The notes under the pieces: model-generated
Database searches by the model: none
What the model was told of the DNA's origin: nothing
What the model saw: only the letters and a program-made list of their open reading frames with translations
Assembly (NCBI RefSeq): GCF_900106695.1
Contig: NZ_FNMZ01000001.1
Location: forward strand, 1,116,001-1,180,000
DNA length: 64,000 nt
Direction: 5' to 3'
Source of the DNA: Albimonas donghaensis
GTDB lineage: Bacteria; Pseudomonadota; Alphaproteobacteria; Rhodobacterales; Rhodobacteraceae
Shown: positions 46,250 to 55,151 of the stretch, in pieces
Layout: every line of letters starts with the position of its first letter
How positions within the stretch are numbered: position 1 is the first letter of the stretch
Program-made: the position numbers and the translations under genes

Positions 46250-46906
46250 TTGAAACTGGTTCTCTACGGCGTCGCCGTCTCCGCCTTCGTGGCCAAGGTG
46301 CGCATCGCGCTCGACTTCAAGGGCCTGGACTTCGAGGAACGCACGCCGCCGGGCGGCTACGGCTCGGCGGACTACCGGGCGATCGTGCCGGCGGGCTCCG
46401 TGCCCGGACTGACTGCGGAGGGGGCGCCCCTGCACGAATCGAACGCCATCCTGGAGTTCCTGGAGGAGATCGCGCCCGCCCCCGCGCTGCTGCCCGAGGG
46501 CGCGCTGGCCCGCGCCCGCGTCCGCGCCCTGCTGGGTTTTCACGACCAGCGCGTCGAGGCCGCGACCCGCGCGCTGTTCCCGGTGGTCAAGCGCGACTGG
46601 CGGGCCGAACCCGAGACCGTCGAGACCGCCTGCGCCGCCATCGAGGCCGCGCTGATGCGGCTGGACGAGCTCGACGCCCCGGCGCAGCTGCTGTCCGGGG
46701 CCGCCCCGAGCTTCGCCGACATCGCCTATCCCTGCACGGTGCAGATGGCGCGGATGCTGGGGGCGGAGATGGCGCGCCCGGTGAGCGCGCCGCCCCGGGT
46801 GGAGGCCTGGGTGGAGGCCGCCTCCGCCCTGCCCGCCGTCGCCCGTTCGCTGGAGATCCACCGCGCGGCGATGGAGACGTGGATGGCGGGATTCCGCCCC
46901 CGCTGA
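46250..46906 (+). CDS. Glutathione S-transferase family protein
   Basis: A 218-residue soluble protein. The N-terminal thioredoxin-like domain has LVLYGVAVSAFVAKVRIALD, SVPGLTAEGAPLHESNAIL (cis-Pro plus ES glutathione site) and the helical C-terminal domain has PSFADIAYPCTVQMARM. A TTG start is inferred: it begins exactly at the conserved first strand and sits 9 nt after GGAAGGA, whereas no ATG or GTG fits. Substrate unknown. Confidence 0.85.
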   Translation: MKLVLYGVAVSAFVAKVRIALDFKGLDFEERTPPGGYGSADYRAIVPAGSVPGLTAEGAPLHESNAILEFLEEIAPAPALLPEGALARARVRALLGFHDQRVEAATRALFPVVKRDWRAEPETVETACAAIEAALMRLDELDAPAQLLSGAAPSFADIAYPCTVQMARMLGAEMARPVSAPPRVEAWVEAASALPAVARSLEIHRAAMETWMAGFRPR

Positions 46907-46988
46907 TCCGCGCCGGGCGGCCCGCCCCCGAGCCAACCCCTGAACCAACCCCCGCGACATGTTCGCGGTTTTCCCCCGCCGCGCCCCT

Positions 46989-47016
46989 TTTCATGGGCGG
47001 GTCGGGGGGCTATATA
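46989..47016 (+). promoter_or_regulatory. Promoter of the tmRNA gene
   Basis: TTTCAT at 46989-46994, 16 bp spacer, TATATA at 47011-47016, about 18 bp before the RNA's 5' end. The A/T-rich -10 box stands out in this GC-rich DNA. Confidence 0.6.
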
Positions 47017-47033
47017 AGCTCTGTCTCCCATCC

Positions 47034-47370
47034 GGGGGACTATGGCGATAAACGCGCACGTAATAAGCGGCTCGGACCCGGGGGCGGTACCCGGCGGCTC
47101 CACCAATATCCCTGCCATCGGTCATTGACGATGGGGTTCGGGGAAGCGAGGGGCCGAAACAGGATCGACGGACGTCTAAAGGTGTTAGCTTTCGCTCGGC
47201 AGGATGCCACCGTTACCGGCTCAAATTGTACAGTTGCCAATGACAACCGTGCTCCGGTGGCCGTCGCTGCGTAACGCAGCTTAAACCACCGAACTTCAAG
47301 TCCCTGGGCTTAGCCGTTCAGGGCGGGGCTCGCAGGCGCCTGGCAACAGAAGCCTGCACTAATCCCCCCC
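47034..47370 (+). ncRNA. ssrA: Transfer-messenger RNA, circularly permuted two-piece alphaproteobacterial form
   Basis: tmRNA rescues stalled ribosomes and adds a degradation tag. The acceptor part comes first and ends CGGCTCC-A-CCA (47095-47105); the coding part begins GGGGCCG (47150-47156). These pair as a 7-bp acceptor stem with a G-U at the third pair, the alanine identity mark. The tag frame at 47236-47274 reads ANDNRAPVAVAA then stop. The order acceptor piece, intervening loop, coding piece is the permuted form processed into two RNAs. The outer ends (gggggac and tccccccc) pair. Ends are approximate. Confidence 0.93.
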
Positions 47371-47700
47371 TTCCGATCTGTTCCGGCGACAAGCTCCGGC
47401 ATCCGGCCCCGCTGCGCCTTTTCGGGACGCGGCGCGCCGTTCCCGTCCCGGCCCGAGACGCCCGGCCCGGGCCCGCGACCCGCCTCAGCCTGCGGCGCAG
47501 GGGCGCGGCGCGGAGGGCATGGTTCTCGGCCGGACGGGTTTCGCTCGCGTCGCCCCGGCGTTAAGGCTTTGCAAACCCCTGTCGACCGAAGGTTCTCCGG
47601 CGTCTGGCGGGGGCGGGCCGCGCGACCCGCCGCTCCGCCTTCCACCTGCCGCCGAATCGGATAAGGTCGGCCCGTTCTCCTTCGCCGCCGGGATATACGC
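47371..47700. other. 330-bp gap between ssrA and sspB
   Basis: GC-rich sequence without a recognisable gene. The part just before sspB (47640-47700) is less GC-rich and is the likely sspB promoter zone; no clear boxes were identified. Confidence 0.5.
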
Positions 47701-48225
47701 ATGAGCTCCGACCCCCTCGACTACGGCCGCCTGATGCAGCACGCGCTTCGCGGCGTGGTGCGCGAAGCGCTGGGCGTCGCGGCCGAAACCGGCCTGCCGG
47801 GGGAGCACCACTTCTATGTCAGCTTCGACACCTCGCACCCCGGGGTGTCCATGCCCGACTGGCTCGCCGCCCAGTATCCGGAGGAGCTGACCATCGTGCT
47901 CCAGCACGAATACTGGGACCTCGCGGTGACGCAGGAGCGGTTCTCGGTCGGGCTCAGCTTTTCCGAGCGGCCGGCGATGCTGACCGTGCCCTTCGACGCC
48001 ATCCTGACCTTCGTCGACCCCCATGCCGAGTTCGGCCTGAAGTTCGACCCGCAGGAGGGCGACGAGGACGACGAGGACGGCGTGCTGCTGACCGCCCCCG
48101 GCGGCTTCGACGACGATGAGGACGACGACGGCGACGGCCCCGATGGCGGCCCCGGCGGCGGCGAAAAGCCCCGCCCCGCCGGCGGCGGCGAAGTGGTCAG
48201 CCTGGACCGGTTCCGCAAGTCCTGA
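47701..48225 (+). CDS. sspB: ClpXP adaptor SspB (alphaproteobacterial type)
   Basis: A 174-residue adaptor that delivers ssrA-tagged proteins to ClpXP. The tag-binding domain matches alpha-SspB: YGRLMQHALRGVVREALG, GLPGEHHFYVSFDTSHPGV, PEELTIVLQHEYWDL and FDAILTFVDPHAEFGL. A very acidic, Asp/Gly-rich linker (about residues 118-160) leads to the C-terminal ClpX-docking tail GEVVSLDRFRKS. The start at 47701 matches the family. It lies directly downstream of the tmRNA gene whose tag it reads. Confidence 0.95.
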   Translation: MSSDPLDYGRLMQHALRGVVREALGVAAETGLPGEHHFYVSFDTSHPGVSMPDWLAAQYPEELTIVLQHEYWDLAVTQERFSVGLSFSERPAMLTVPFDAILTFVDPHAEFGLKFDPQEGDEDDEDGVLLTAPGGFDDDEDDDGDGPDGGPGGGEKPRPAGGGEVVSLDRFRKS

Positions 48226-48411
48226 GCCTAGGTCGGGCCGGGTCGGCGCGGGCCGGGACTGGGCGACGCGGCGAGAATACGCCGACGCCGGCCCTTCCGG
48301 CCTCGACGCACCGGCGCCAGCCCTGTCGGCGCATCTCGCCCTGCCCCGACGACTCGCTGCGCGCGCCCGGCGCGCGACGCGATTGCGCTTGAGACCGGCC
48401 CCCGCGCCGTG

Positions 48412-48451
48412 AAATGCTCCGCCCCGCAGACGCGCGGGGGCGGCGCATTTT
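48412..48451 (+). terminator. Rho-independent terminator downstream of sspB
   Basis: Stem aaatgctccgcccc / ggggcggcgcattt, 13 of 14 pairs, with an 11-nt loop, then a final t. It lies 187 bp after the sspB stop and just before the fumC promoter. Confidence 0.7.
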
Positions 48452-48464
48452 ACGCGACGCCCCG

Positions 48465-48493
48465 TTGCCGCTGACTGCACACGACAGTATACG
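48465..48493 (+). promoter_or_regulatory. Probable sigma-70-type promoter of fumC
   Basis: TTGCCG at 48465-48470, a 17-bp spacer, TATACG at 48488-48493, 94 bp before the fumC start and immediately after the sspB terminator. It is the only A/T-containing box pair in the gap. Confidence 0.55.
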
Positions 48494-48586
48494 AAGCCGC
48501 GACGCCCGCGCGCCGCCCGCGAACGGGACCCAGGACCGCGACCCGCGCCCTCGTCGCCCGGAATTCCACGCCAGGAGGCTCCGCCC

Positions 48587-49978
48587 ATGACCGCCACCCG
48601 CACCGAGACCGACAGCTTCGGCCCGCTCGAGGTTCCCTCGGACAAGTACTGGGGCGCGCAGACCCAGCGCTCGATCATCAACTTCCCCATCGGATGGGAG
48701 AAGCAGCCGGTCCCGATCATCCGCGCGCTGGGCGTGGTCAAGAAGGCCTGCGCCATGGCCAACAAGGCCAATGGCGACATGGAGGCGGAGATCGCCGACG
48801 CCATCATCGCCGCCGCCTCGGAGGTGATCGAGGGCAGGTTCGACGACAACTTCCCGCTGGTGGTCTGGCAGACCGGCTCCGGCACCCAGTCCAACATGAA
48901 CGCCAACGAGGTGATCTCCAACCGCGCCATCGAGATGCTGGGCGGGACCATGGGCTCCAAGAAGCCGGTGCACCCCAACGACCACTGCAACATGGGCCAG
49001 TCGTCCAACGACACCTTCCCCACCGCGATGCATGTGGCCATCGCCATGCAGGCCCGCGACGGGCTGCTGCCCAACCTGCGCAAGCTGCACGCGGCGCTGG
49101 AGGCCAAGTCGGAGGCCTTCAAGGACATCATCAAGATCGGCCGCACCCATACCCAGGACGCGACCCCCCTGACGCTGGGCCAGGAGTTCTCCGGCTACGC
49201 CCACCAGGTCGCCAAGGGCATCGCGCGGATCGAGGCCTGCCTGCCCGACATCCACGAGCTGGCGCAGGGCGGCACCGCGGTCGGCACCGGGCTGAACACC
49301 CGGAAGGGCTGGGGCGAGGCCGTGGCCGCGAACATGGCCGAGATCACCGGCCTGCCCTTCGTCACCGCCCCCAACAAGTTCGAGGCGCTGGCCGCCCATG
49401 ACGCGATGGTCATGTTCTCGGGCGCGCTGAAGACGGTGGCGGCGAGCCTGTTCAAGATCGCCAACGACATCCGCCTGCTGGGCTCCGGCCCGCGCTCGGG
49501 TCTGGGCGAGCTGATCCTGCCGGAGAACGAGCCGGGCTCCTCGATCATGCCGGGCAAGGTCAACCCGACCCAGGCCGAGGCCCTGACCATGGTCTGCGCG
49601 CATGTCATGGGCAATGACGCGGCCATCGGCTTCGCGGGCTCGCAGGGGCATTTCGAGCTGAACGTCTACAACCCGATGATGTCCTACAACGTGCTGCAGT
49701 CGATGCAGCTTCTGGGCGACTCGGCCTCGGCCTTCACCGACAACATGGTGGTGGGCATCGAGGCCAACGAGGCCCGGATCGAGAAGCTGATGAAGGAGAG
49801 CCTGATGCTGGTCACCGCGCTCGCCCCCACCATCGGCTACGACAACGCCACCAAGGTCGCCAAGACCGCCCACAAGAACGGCACGACCCTGAAGGAAGAG
49901 GCGATCGCGCTGGGCTTCGTGGACGCGGAGACCTTCGACCGCGTGGTGCGTCCCGAGGACATGATCGGCCCGAAGTGA
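48587..49978 (+). CDS. fumC: Class II fumarate hydratase FumC
   Basis: A 463-residue oxygen-stable fumarase of the TCA cycle. Diagnostic blocks: [18 protein letters not shown] (A-site), [20 protein letters not shown] near residue 186, and [13 protein letters not shown], the fumarate-lyase signature, near residue 318. Length and content match active homotetrameric FumC. AGGAGG precedes the ATG. Confidence 0.97.
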   Translation: MTATRTETDSFGPLEVPSDKYWGAQTQRSIINFPIGWEKQPVPIIRALGVVKKACAMANKANGDMEAEIADAIIAAASEVIEGRFDDNFPLVVWQTGSGTQSNMNANEVISNRAIEMLGGTMGSKKPVHPNDHCNMGQSSNDTFPTAMHVAIAMQARDGLLPNLRKLHAALEAKSEAFKDIIKIGRTHTQDATPLTLGQEFSGYAHQVAKGIARIEACLPDIHELAQGGTAVGTGLNTRKGWGEAVAANMAEITGLPFVTAPNKFEALAAHDAMVMFSGALKTVAASLFKIANDIRLLGSGPRSGLGELILPENEPGSSIMPGKVNPTQAEALTMVCAHVMGNDAAIGFAGSQGHFELNVYNPMMSYNVLQSMQLLGDSASAFTDNMVVGIEANEARIEKLMKESLMLVTALAPTIGYDNATKVAKTAHKNGTTLKEEAIALGFVDAETFDRVVRPEDMIGPK

Positions 49979-49985
49979 GGGTCGC

Positions 49986-50552
49986 GTGACCGAGGCGCGG
50001 GATGCCGCCAACCGGGACTCGGCGAACCGGGATTGGGCGGACCAGGATTCGGGGGGCGGCGCTTCGGCGCCGCCCTTCGGCGTTGAGGCCTTCGTCATGC
50101 GTGCCGCGGTCGAGGCCGACGCCCCGGCGCTCGCCGCCATCGCGCGGGCGGCCTACGCGCCCTATGTTCCGCGGCTGGGGTTCGAGCCGCCGCCGATGCG
50201 CCAGGACTTCCCCGCCGACATCGCCGCTGGGCGGGTCTGGGCGGCGGAATGGGCCGATGGCGGCGGGAGGGACGGCTTGGGGCTTCTGGGCTATGCGGTC
50301 GCCCGTCCCGAGGGCCCTGACTGGATGATCGAGAACGTGGCCCGCGCGCCCGACGGCCCTCGGGGGCTGGGCCGGGCGCTGATCGCTTTCGCGGAGGCGG
50401 AGGGGCGGGCGCGCGGCTTCGCGCGGGTCGTGCTCTACACCAACGCCGCGATGACCGAGAACCAGGCGCTCTACCCCCGCCTCGGCTATCTCGAGACCGG
50501 ACGGCGGGAGGAGAACGGGCTGTCGCGGGTGTTCTACGCCAGGGACCTCTGA
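49986..50552 (+). CDS. GNAT-family N-acetyltransferase
   Basis: A 188-residue acetyltransferase starting at a GTG 7 bp after fumC, with GAGG upstream. The first 37 residues are an Asp/Asn/Gly-rich leader; the domain begins FVMRAAVEADAPALAAIARA (an internal ATG at 50098 is an alternative start). It has ENVARAPDGPRGLGRALIAF, with the acetyl-CoA loop PRGLGRA, and YTNAAMTENQALYPRLGYLE, typical of GNATs adjoining fumC in Rhodobacterales. Substrate unknown. Confidence 0.85.
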   Translation: MTEARDAANRDSANRDWADQDSGGGASAPPFGVEAFVMRAAVEADAPALAAIARAAYAPYVPRLGFEPPPMRQDFPADIAAGRVWAAEWADGGGRDGLGLLGYAVARPEGPDWMIENVARAPDGPRGLGRALIAFAEAEGRARGFARVVLYTNAAMTENQALYPRLGYLETGRREENGLSRVFYARDL

Positions 50553-50589
50553 CGGGCGCGGCCTGCGCGGGGCCCGCCCGCGGACCGGC

Positions 50590-50721
50590 TCAGCGTTGCG
50601 ACATGCTGGTGCCGTGGGTCGGGGGGCCGATCTCGATATCGCCCGAGCAGCCGGCGAGGACGAGGGCTGCGAGCAGCGCGGCGAGGCCGGCGGGGCGAGG
50701 GAGGCGTGCGGGGCGGGTCAT
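50590..50721 (-). CDS. Very small predicted lipoprotein
   Basis: A 43-residue product from an ATG at 50721. It has a basic N terminus, a hydrophobic run (GLAALLAALVLAGC) and a lipobox LAGC at residues 20-23, then a short polar end (SGDIEIGPPTHGTSMSQR). Lipidation at the Cys would leave a mature peptide of about 21 residues. The ribosome site is weak. No family assigned; it lies convergent to the GNAT gene and divergent from the DUF4169 gene. Confidence 0.5.
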   Translation of the reverse strand: MTRPARLPRPAGLAALLAALVLAGCSGDIEIGPPTHGTSMSQR

Positions 50722-50891
50722 GGGCGCGTCCAGTTCGGGTCGGGAGAGGCGCGCGGGCGCGCGCTTCGGGAAAAATCGGTTCGAACAGGGACGGTTGCAA
50801 GGGCGCGAAACGTCGGATCGCGCCCTTGTGCGCGGGGCGAAGCGGGCTCAGATTGGCGGCGAATGGCGGCAGGCGAGGACGGGAGAGCCCG

Positions 50892-51146
50892 ATGGCGGAC
50901 ATCCTCAATCTCAGGCAGGCGCGCAAGCGCAGGGCCCGCGACGCGGCGCGGCGCGAGGGCGACGCCAACGCGGTCAAGCATGGCCGCTCCAAGGCCGCGC
51001 GAAGGCTGGATGCGGCGGTGACGTCGCTGGAGACGCGGCGGCTCGACGGTCATCGCCGGGATCGCGAGGCGCCGGACCCCCAGACGGACCCCGATACGGG
51101 CGCCGACGACGCGCCGGGATCGGCGGGGCCGGACGAGCGTGACTGA
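50892..51146 (+). CDS. DUF4169-family small protein
   Basis: An 84-residue, strongly basic protein: ADILNLRQARKRRARDAARR at the N terminus, then HGRSKAARRLDAAVTSLETR and RRLDGHRRD, the DUF4169 pattern. The C terminus is Asp/Pro-rich. GGAG precedes the ATG. It overlaps the next gene by 8 bp. The pair downstream of fumC is a familiar arrangement in Rhodobacterales, role unknown. Confidence 0.85.
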   Translation: MADILNLRQARKRRARDAARREGDANAVKHGRSKAARRLDAAVTSLETRRLDGHRRDREAPDPQTDPDTGADDAPGSAGPDERD

Positions 51147-51459
51147 CCCGAGCGCGCCGGCGCCGGACGCGGCGCCTGAGGCCGATCCCCCGCCCGTGGC
51201 CGCCGCCGCCGCCGCCGGCGACCGGGCGCAGACCCATCCCGACTACGCCCCGCCCGAAAAGCGCTCGCTGACCCTGCGCGGGCATCGCAGTTCGGTGACG
51301 CTGGAGCCCGACTTCTGGATGGCGTTCCGGGGTCTGGCGGCGGCGCGGGGGCTGGCGATCAACGCGCTGGCCGTGGAGATCGACGAGGCGCGCCCGCCGG
51401 ATGTCGGTCTCGCCACCGCCATCCGCCTCTATGTGCTGGAGAATGTCCGGAGCGCCTGA
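51139..51459 (+). CDS. Ribbon-helix-helix domain protein
   Basis: A 106-residue protein starting at a GTG inside the DUF4169 gene end. Residues 1-40 are a disordered Pro/Ala leader; KRSLTLRGHRSSVTLEPDFW is the beta-strand and first helix of a ribbon-helix-helix fold, with GLAINALAVEIDEAR as the second helix, and it ends AIRLYVLENVRSA. Probably a DNA-binding dimer; no antitoxin partner is evident. Confidence 0.85.
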   Translation: MTDPSAPAPDAAPEADPPPVAAAAAAGDRAQTHPDYAPPEKRSLTLRGHRSSVTLEPDFWMAFRGLAAARGLAINALAVEIDEARPPDVGLATAIRLYVLENVRSA

Positions 51460-51707
51460 AGGCGGCCCGCCCAAGGCGCCGCGACCGACCGGACGCGGGT
51501 TTCACCCGGGCGCCCGCGGCGCGCGGAACCGCGGGCGCTTGCGGCGCCGTCTCCGTCCCCCCCGTCTCCCCCTCCGCCCCCGCGCGGCGCTTCGGGCATG
51601 GCAACGCCTGACAGGCGCGCCCCCCTCGCCGCGCGCCGCGGGCGGGGCCTCGACAGCGGCGCCGAGGTCGACGCGGCGCTCCCCCCGCGCGCGGCCAGGC
51701 GGCGTCT

Positions 51708-52457
51708 TCAGGCCACGGGCGCCTCGCCGGCGGCCTCGCGGACCATGCGCAGCAGCTCGGTCATCTCGGGGTCGTCGATGCCCAGCGCGTGCAGGCTGTC
51801 GAGCAGGTTCTCCAGGTACTCGCGGTTGGTGCCCAGCCGGCCCTCGGCCACCGCGATCCGCGACGCCCGCTCGCGCTGGGAGAGGTCGCCCACATAGCGC
51901 TCATGCCGCGCGTCGGCGAGGAAGGCGATGGCCTCCACCGGGCCCTGCGGCGTCTCCAGCGGCACGATCGCGGGGTGATAGGTGCCGGCGATCATCTCGC
52001 GCATCCACATGATCCGCGTCTCCTCGTCGGCGATGGCGGCGGGCAGCCGCATCGCCACGCCCTCGCAGGCATGGCCGGGATCCGCGTCCAGCGCCGCCAT
52101 CAGCCCCGGCGCGTCCGGGGAGCCGCGTCCGCCTTCGAGATGCAGGCAGAAGGCCCGCCGGAACCCGGCCAGCCGCGCGCGCCGGAATTCGGCGGCGTGG
52201 ATCGCCGGGTCCCAGATCAGCGAGCCGTAGCCGAAGACCCACAGATCCTCGCCCCCGCGCCCGTCCAGCAGCGCGTGGCGGGTGGCCTCGCGCATGTCGT
52301 CGGGGATGCGCCAGTCGGGGTCGCCGCCGTCGACCCGGATCTGCGCGTCGAGTTCGGCGATGCGGGCCTCCATGTCGCGGAAGCGCGAGGTCTCCGGGTC
52401 CTGGATGCGGCCTTCGAGGCCGGGGCAATGGCGGAAGACGTCGGGGGCGAAAGGCAT
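51708..52457 (-). CDS. ChaC-type gamma-glutamylcyclotransferase
   Basis: A 249-residue enzyme expected to split glutathione into 5-oxoproline and Cys-Gly. The N-terminal 70 residues are an extension; the cyclotransferase fold begins LWVFGYGSLIWDPAIH (YGSL substrate loop), followed by RRARLAGFRRAFCL and EGVAMRLPAA, with ISRE/ETRIMWMREMI helices. The catalytic Glu is likely within EAIAFL or the AGTYHP segment; its exact position is not certain. It follows the hydratase gene by 15 bp on the same strand. Confidence 0.88.
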   Translation of the reverse strand: MPFAPDVFRHCPGLEGRIQDPETSRFRDMEARIAELDAQIRVDGGDPDWRIPDDMREATRHALLDGRGGEDLWVFGYGSLIWDPAIHAAEFRRARLAGFRRAFCLHLEGGRGSPDAPGLMAALDADPGHACEGVAMRLPAAIADEETRIMWMREMIAGTYHPAIVPLETPQGPVEAIAFLADARHERYVGDLSQRERASRIAVAEGRLGTNREYLENLLDSLHALGIDDPEMTELLRMVREAAGEAPVA

Positions 52458-52472
52458 GCGGGCGGGAAGTCC

Positions 52473-53276
52473 TCAGGCGAGGGTGAAGGCGACGGCGCCG
52501 AGCGCGCCGGCCTCGAAGCGCAGCGAGGCGGGGGCGGCGATGGGCCGGGGCGGAAGGTGGGTTCCGAGCAGCAGCGTCTCGCCCGCCGCCAGCGTCTGGC
52601 CGAGCGCGTTGAAGCGGTTGGCGAGGAAGGCGACCGAGTCGAGCGGGTGCATCGGCCAGCCCGGCGTGACGTCGAGGATGGTCTCGCCGTCCTGGGTCAC
52701 GAGGCTGCGCAGGCCGGTCCAGAAACCGTCGTCCACCTCGTCCGGCGTCAGGCCGGGGCCGCCGAGCGCGAGCCCGCGGGAATTGATGTTCTGGGCGACG
52801 ATGGCGAAGGGGCGCGGCCCCTTGCCGGCGCGGGGGTCGAGGAATTCGAAGGCGGGGTGAAAGCGGCCGACGGCGGCGGCGGCGGAGGCGCGGTCATGGC
52901 CGCCCTCGCGTGGGGCGAGGGGGGATTTGAGGACCGCGGCGATCTCCGGCTCGATGGCGAAGCTGCGGTAGTCGGCGGCTTCGAGGGCGACGCCGCTCGG
53001 CACGATCATGTCGGCGAGCACGCAGGCGGCGGCGGGTTCGCCCAGCCCCTGGGAGGCGATCTGGTCGGGCCAGTTCCACGCGATCTTGCGCCCGCCGATC
53101 CCGCCATGGTCGGGGGCGAGGGCGGCGACGACGGCGGCCTGCACGGCATAGGCGGCGGCCTTGTCGGGGATCGCGACCTCGCCGGGATCGCGGAACGGGG
53201 CGCGGGCGCGGATGTCGGCGACGAGGGCCGCCACCAGCTCCGGATCGGGGGCGGGGGCGGGATTGGGATCGGTCAT
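52473..53276 (-). CDS. 2-keto-4-pentenoate hydratase-like protein (fumarylacetoacetase superfamily)
   Basis: A 267-residue enzyme-like protein. It has AAAYAVQAAVVAALAPDHGG, GRKIAWNWPDQIASQGLGEP, SFAIEPEIAAVLKSPLAP (metal-binding ExE-type region) and GWPMHPLDSVAFLANRFNAL. Members hydrate 2-oxopent-4-enoate in aromatic catabolism, but no aromatic-degradation genes are nearby, so the substrate is open. Probably co-transcribed with the ChaC gene. Confidence 0.85.
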   Translation of the reverse strand: MTDPNPAPAPDPELVAALVADIRARAPFRDPGEVAIPDKAAAYAVQAAVVAALAPDHGGIGGRKIAWNWPDQIASQGLGEPAAACVLADMIVPSGVALEAADYRSFAIEPEIAAVLKSPLAPREGGHDRASAAAAVGRFHPAFEFLDPRAGKGPRPFAIVAQNINSRGLALGGPGLTPDEVDDGFWTGLRSLVTQDGETILDVTPGWPMHPLDSVAFLANRFNALGQTLAAGETLLLGTHLPPRPIAAPASLRFEAGALGAVAFTLA

Positions 53277-53904
53277 CTTCGGCTCCGCTTCTGCGTCGGG
53301 TCAAGTCGGGTCGGGCTCCCTAACATGGGACTTCGCGGGCCTGGAGGCGAGAGGCATGGCGTCGCCGGGGGCGGGACGGGCCGTTTCCCGAAAGCACGGA
53401 GGGCCCGCCCCCCTGCGGGGACGGCGAGGGCGGAGACGAGGGGAGCGCCGCGCCCCCCGTCGCGAGCGCGTCGCCGGGGCGCCCGCGGCGCGCGCGACCG
53501 TGGGACCAGGCCGCGCCGCCGCCCTTCGCCCCCCTCCGGCGCGGAGGTCCGTCCGGGGCCCTGCGGGGGGCCGAACGCGCGGCCCGGCGCACGCCTCATT
53601 CCCCCCGTCATTCCCCCCGGCCGCGCCGCCGTCCCCCGGCTTGCCATAGGGAAGCCGTGCCGCAGGCGCCCCCGTCTCCGCGCGCCGCGGGCGCCTCCGC
53701 GCCACCGGGCGGGCGCGCCGACGCGGCGCTCCCCGGCCCCTCCGCCCAGCCCGCCGTCGCCCCCTCCGGTTCCGGTCCGTCCGGGGATTTCGGCGCCGCA
53801 GCACTTGACCCGTCCCCACCGAGGCGCGACCAATGCTCGACCGCGCCCCGCCGCGCCCCCTCCGCACGACCACCCCCCGCCGCCCGACCAACCCCGGAGC
53901 CCCC
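53277..53904. other. 628-bp divergent region without a convincing gene
   Basis: It separates the divergent hydratase and M20 hydrolase genes. The middle (53390-53800) is extremely GC-rich, with only Arg/Pro/Ala frames. GGAG at 53895-53898 serves the M20 gene. No clear promoter or operator recognised. Confidence 0.55.
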
Positions 53905-55065
53905 ATGCCCGTCATCCCCGAGATCGCCGAGCGCCTGCCCGAATTCGCCGCCATCCGCCGCGACTTTCACCGCCACCCCGAAATCGGCTTCGAGGAGGTC
54001 CGCACCTCCGGCATCGTCGCCGGCATGTTGGAGGGCTGGGGCATCGAGGTGCATCGCGGCATCGGCGGCACCGGGCTGGTCGGCGTCATCGAAGGGAACG
54101 CCCCCGGCCGCACCGTCGGCCTGCGCGCCGACATGGACGCCCTGCCGATCGAGGAGCGCACCAATCTCGAATGGCGCTCCACCGTGCCCGGCGTCTCCCA
54201 TGCCTGCGGCCATGACGGCCACACCACCATGCTGCTCGCCGCCGCCCAGCGGCTGGCCGAGACCCGCGACTTTCCCGGCCGGGTCATCGTGATCTTCCAG
54301 CCCGCCGAAGAAGGCCTCGGCGGCGCCCGGGCCATGATCAAGGACGGGCTCTTCGACCGCTTCCCCTGCGATGAGGTCTACGGGCTGCACAATTCCCCCT
54401 ATACCGACGAAGGCGTGGTCGGCATCAAGCCCGGCGTCGCCATGGCGGGCGCGGATTTCTTCGACATCCGCATCCAGGGCGTCGGCTCGCACGGGGCCTC
54501 GCCCCAGCATTCGAAAGACCCGATCATGGTCGCCACCGCGCTCGCCCAGGCGCTTCAGACCATCCGCTCGCGCAACGCCCCTCCGCATGAGGCGGCGGTG
54601 CTGTCGATCACCCAGATCCATTCCGGCGCCGCCTATAACGTGGTGCCCGACACCGCCACGCTCTCGGGCACCCTGCGCTTCTTCTCCGACGAGGCGCGCG
54701 ACCGGATGCGCGACCGGATGCGGGAGCTGTCCGCCGGCCTCGCCGTCGCCTTCGGGGTGGAGATCGAGGTCGATATCCGCGACGTCTTCACCGTGCTGGA
54801 GAACGACGTGAACCTCACCGACGTGGTCGCCGGCATCGCCGCCGAGATCACCGGGGCCGAGCGCGTGTCGCTGCAATCCGAGGCCGCCACCGGCTCCGAG
54901 GATTTCGCCGACATGCTGAAAGCCGCCCCCGGCGTCTATTTCACCGTGGGCCACAAGGGCGATGTGCCCCTGCACAATCCCGGCTTCGTCTTCGACGACG
55001 ACGTGATCCCGCTGGGCGCCTCTATGCTGGTGTCCGTCGCCGCCGCCCGCCTCGCCGCCGGCTGA
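53905..55065 (+). CDS. M20-family amidohydrolase (aminoacylase/hippurate hydrolase type)
   Basis: A 386-residue dinuclear-metal hydrolase. The start IRRDFHRHPEIGFEE is the M20D hallmark; metal site residues lie in GLRADMDALPIEE, SHACGHDGHTTMLL and FQPAEEGLGGARAMI, with HGASPQHSKDPI in the dimerisation domain and GSEDFADM near the end. It should release an acyl group from an N-acyl amino acid. ATG at 53905 has GGAG upstream; earlier sequence in frame is Pro/Arg filler. The argE-like gene follows by 86 bp. Confidence 0.9.
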   Translation: MPVIPEIAERLPEFAAIRRDFHRHPEIGFEEVRTSGIVAGMLEGWGIEVHRGIGGTGLVGVIEGNAPGRTVGLRADMDALPIEERTNLEWRSTVPGVSHACGHDGHTTMLLAAAQRLAETRDFPGRVIVIFQPAEEGLGGARAMIKDGLFDRFPCDEVYGLHNSPYTDEGVVGIKPGVAMAGADFFDIRIQGVGSHGASPQHSKDPIMVATALAQALQTIRSRNAPPHEAAVLSITQIHSGAAYNVVPDTATLSGTLRFFSDEARDRMRDRMRELSAGLAVAFGVEIEVDIRDVFTVLENDVNLTDVVAGIAAEITGAERVSLQSEAATGSEDFADMLKAAPGVYFTVGHKGDVPLHNPGFVFDDDVIPLGASMLVSVAAARLAAG

Positions 55066-55151
55066 GCCCCTGCGGGGCGGCGGAATGGCGTTGCCCGCCG
55101 TTCCGCCGTTCCGCCCAGGCCGTCCCCTGTCCCACCGCTTTCGGAGCCCCC

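Noticed and set aside
51139-51459. Ribbon-helix-helix and DUF4169 pair as a toxin-antitoxin module
   Set aside because: Neither protein resembles a toxin, and the pair is a housekeeping neighbour of fumC in this order of bacteria.
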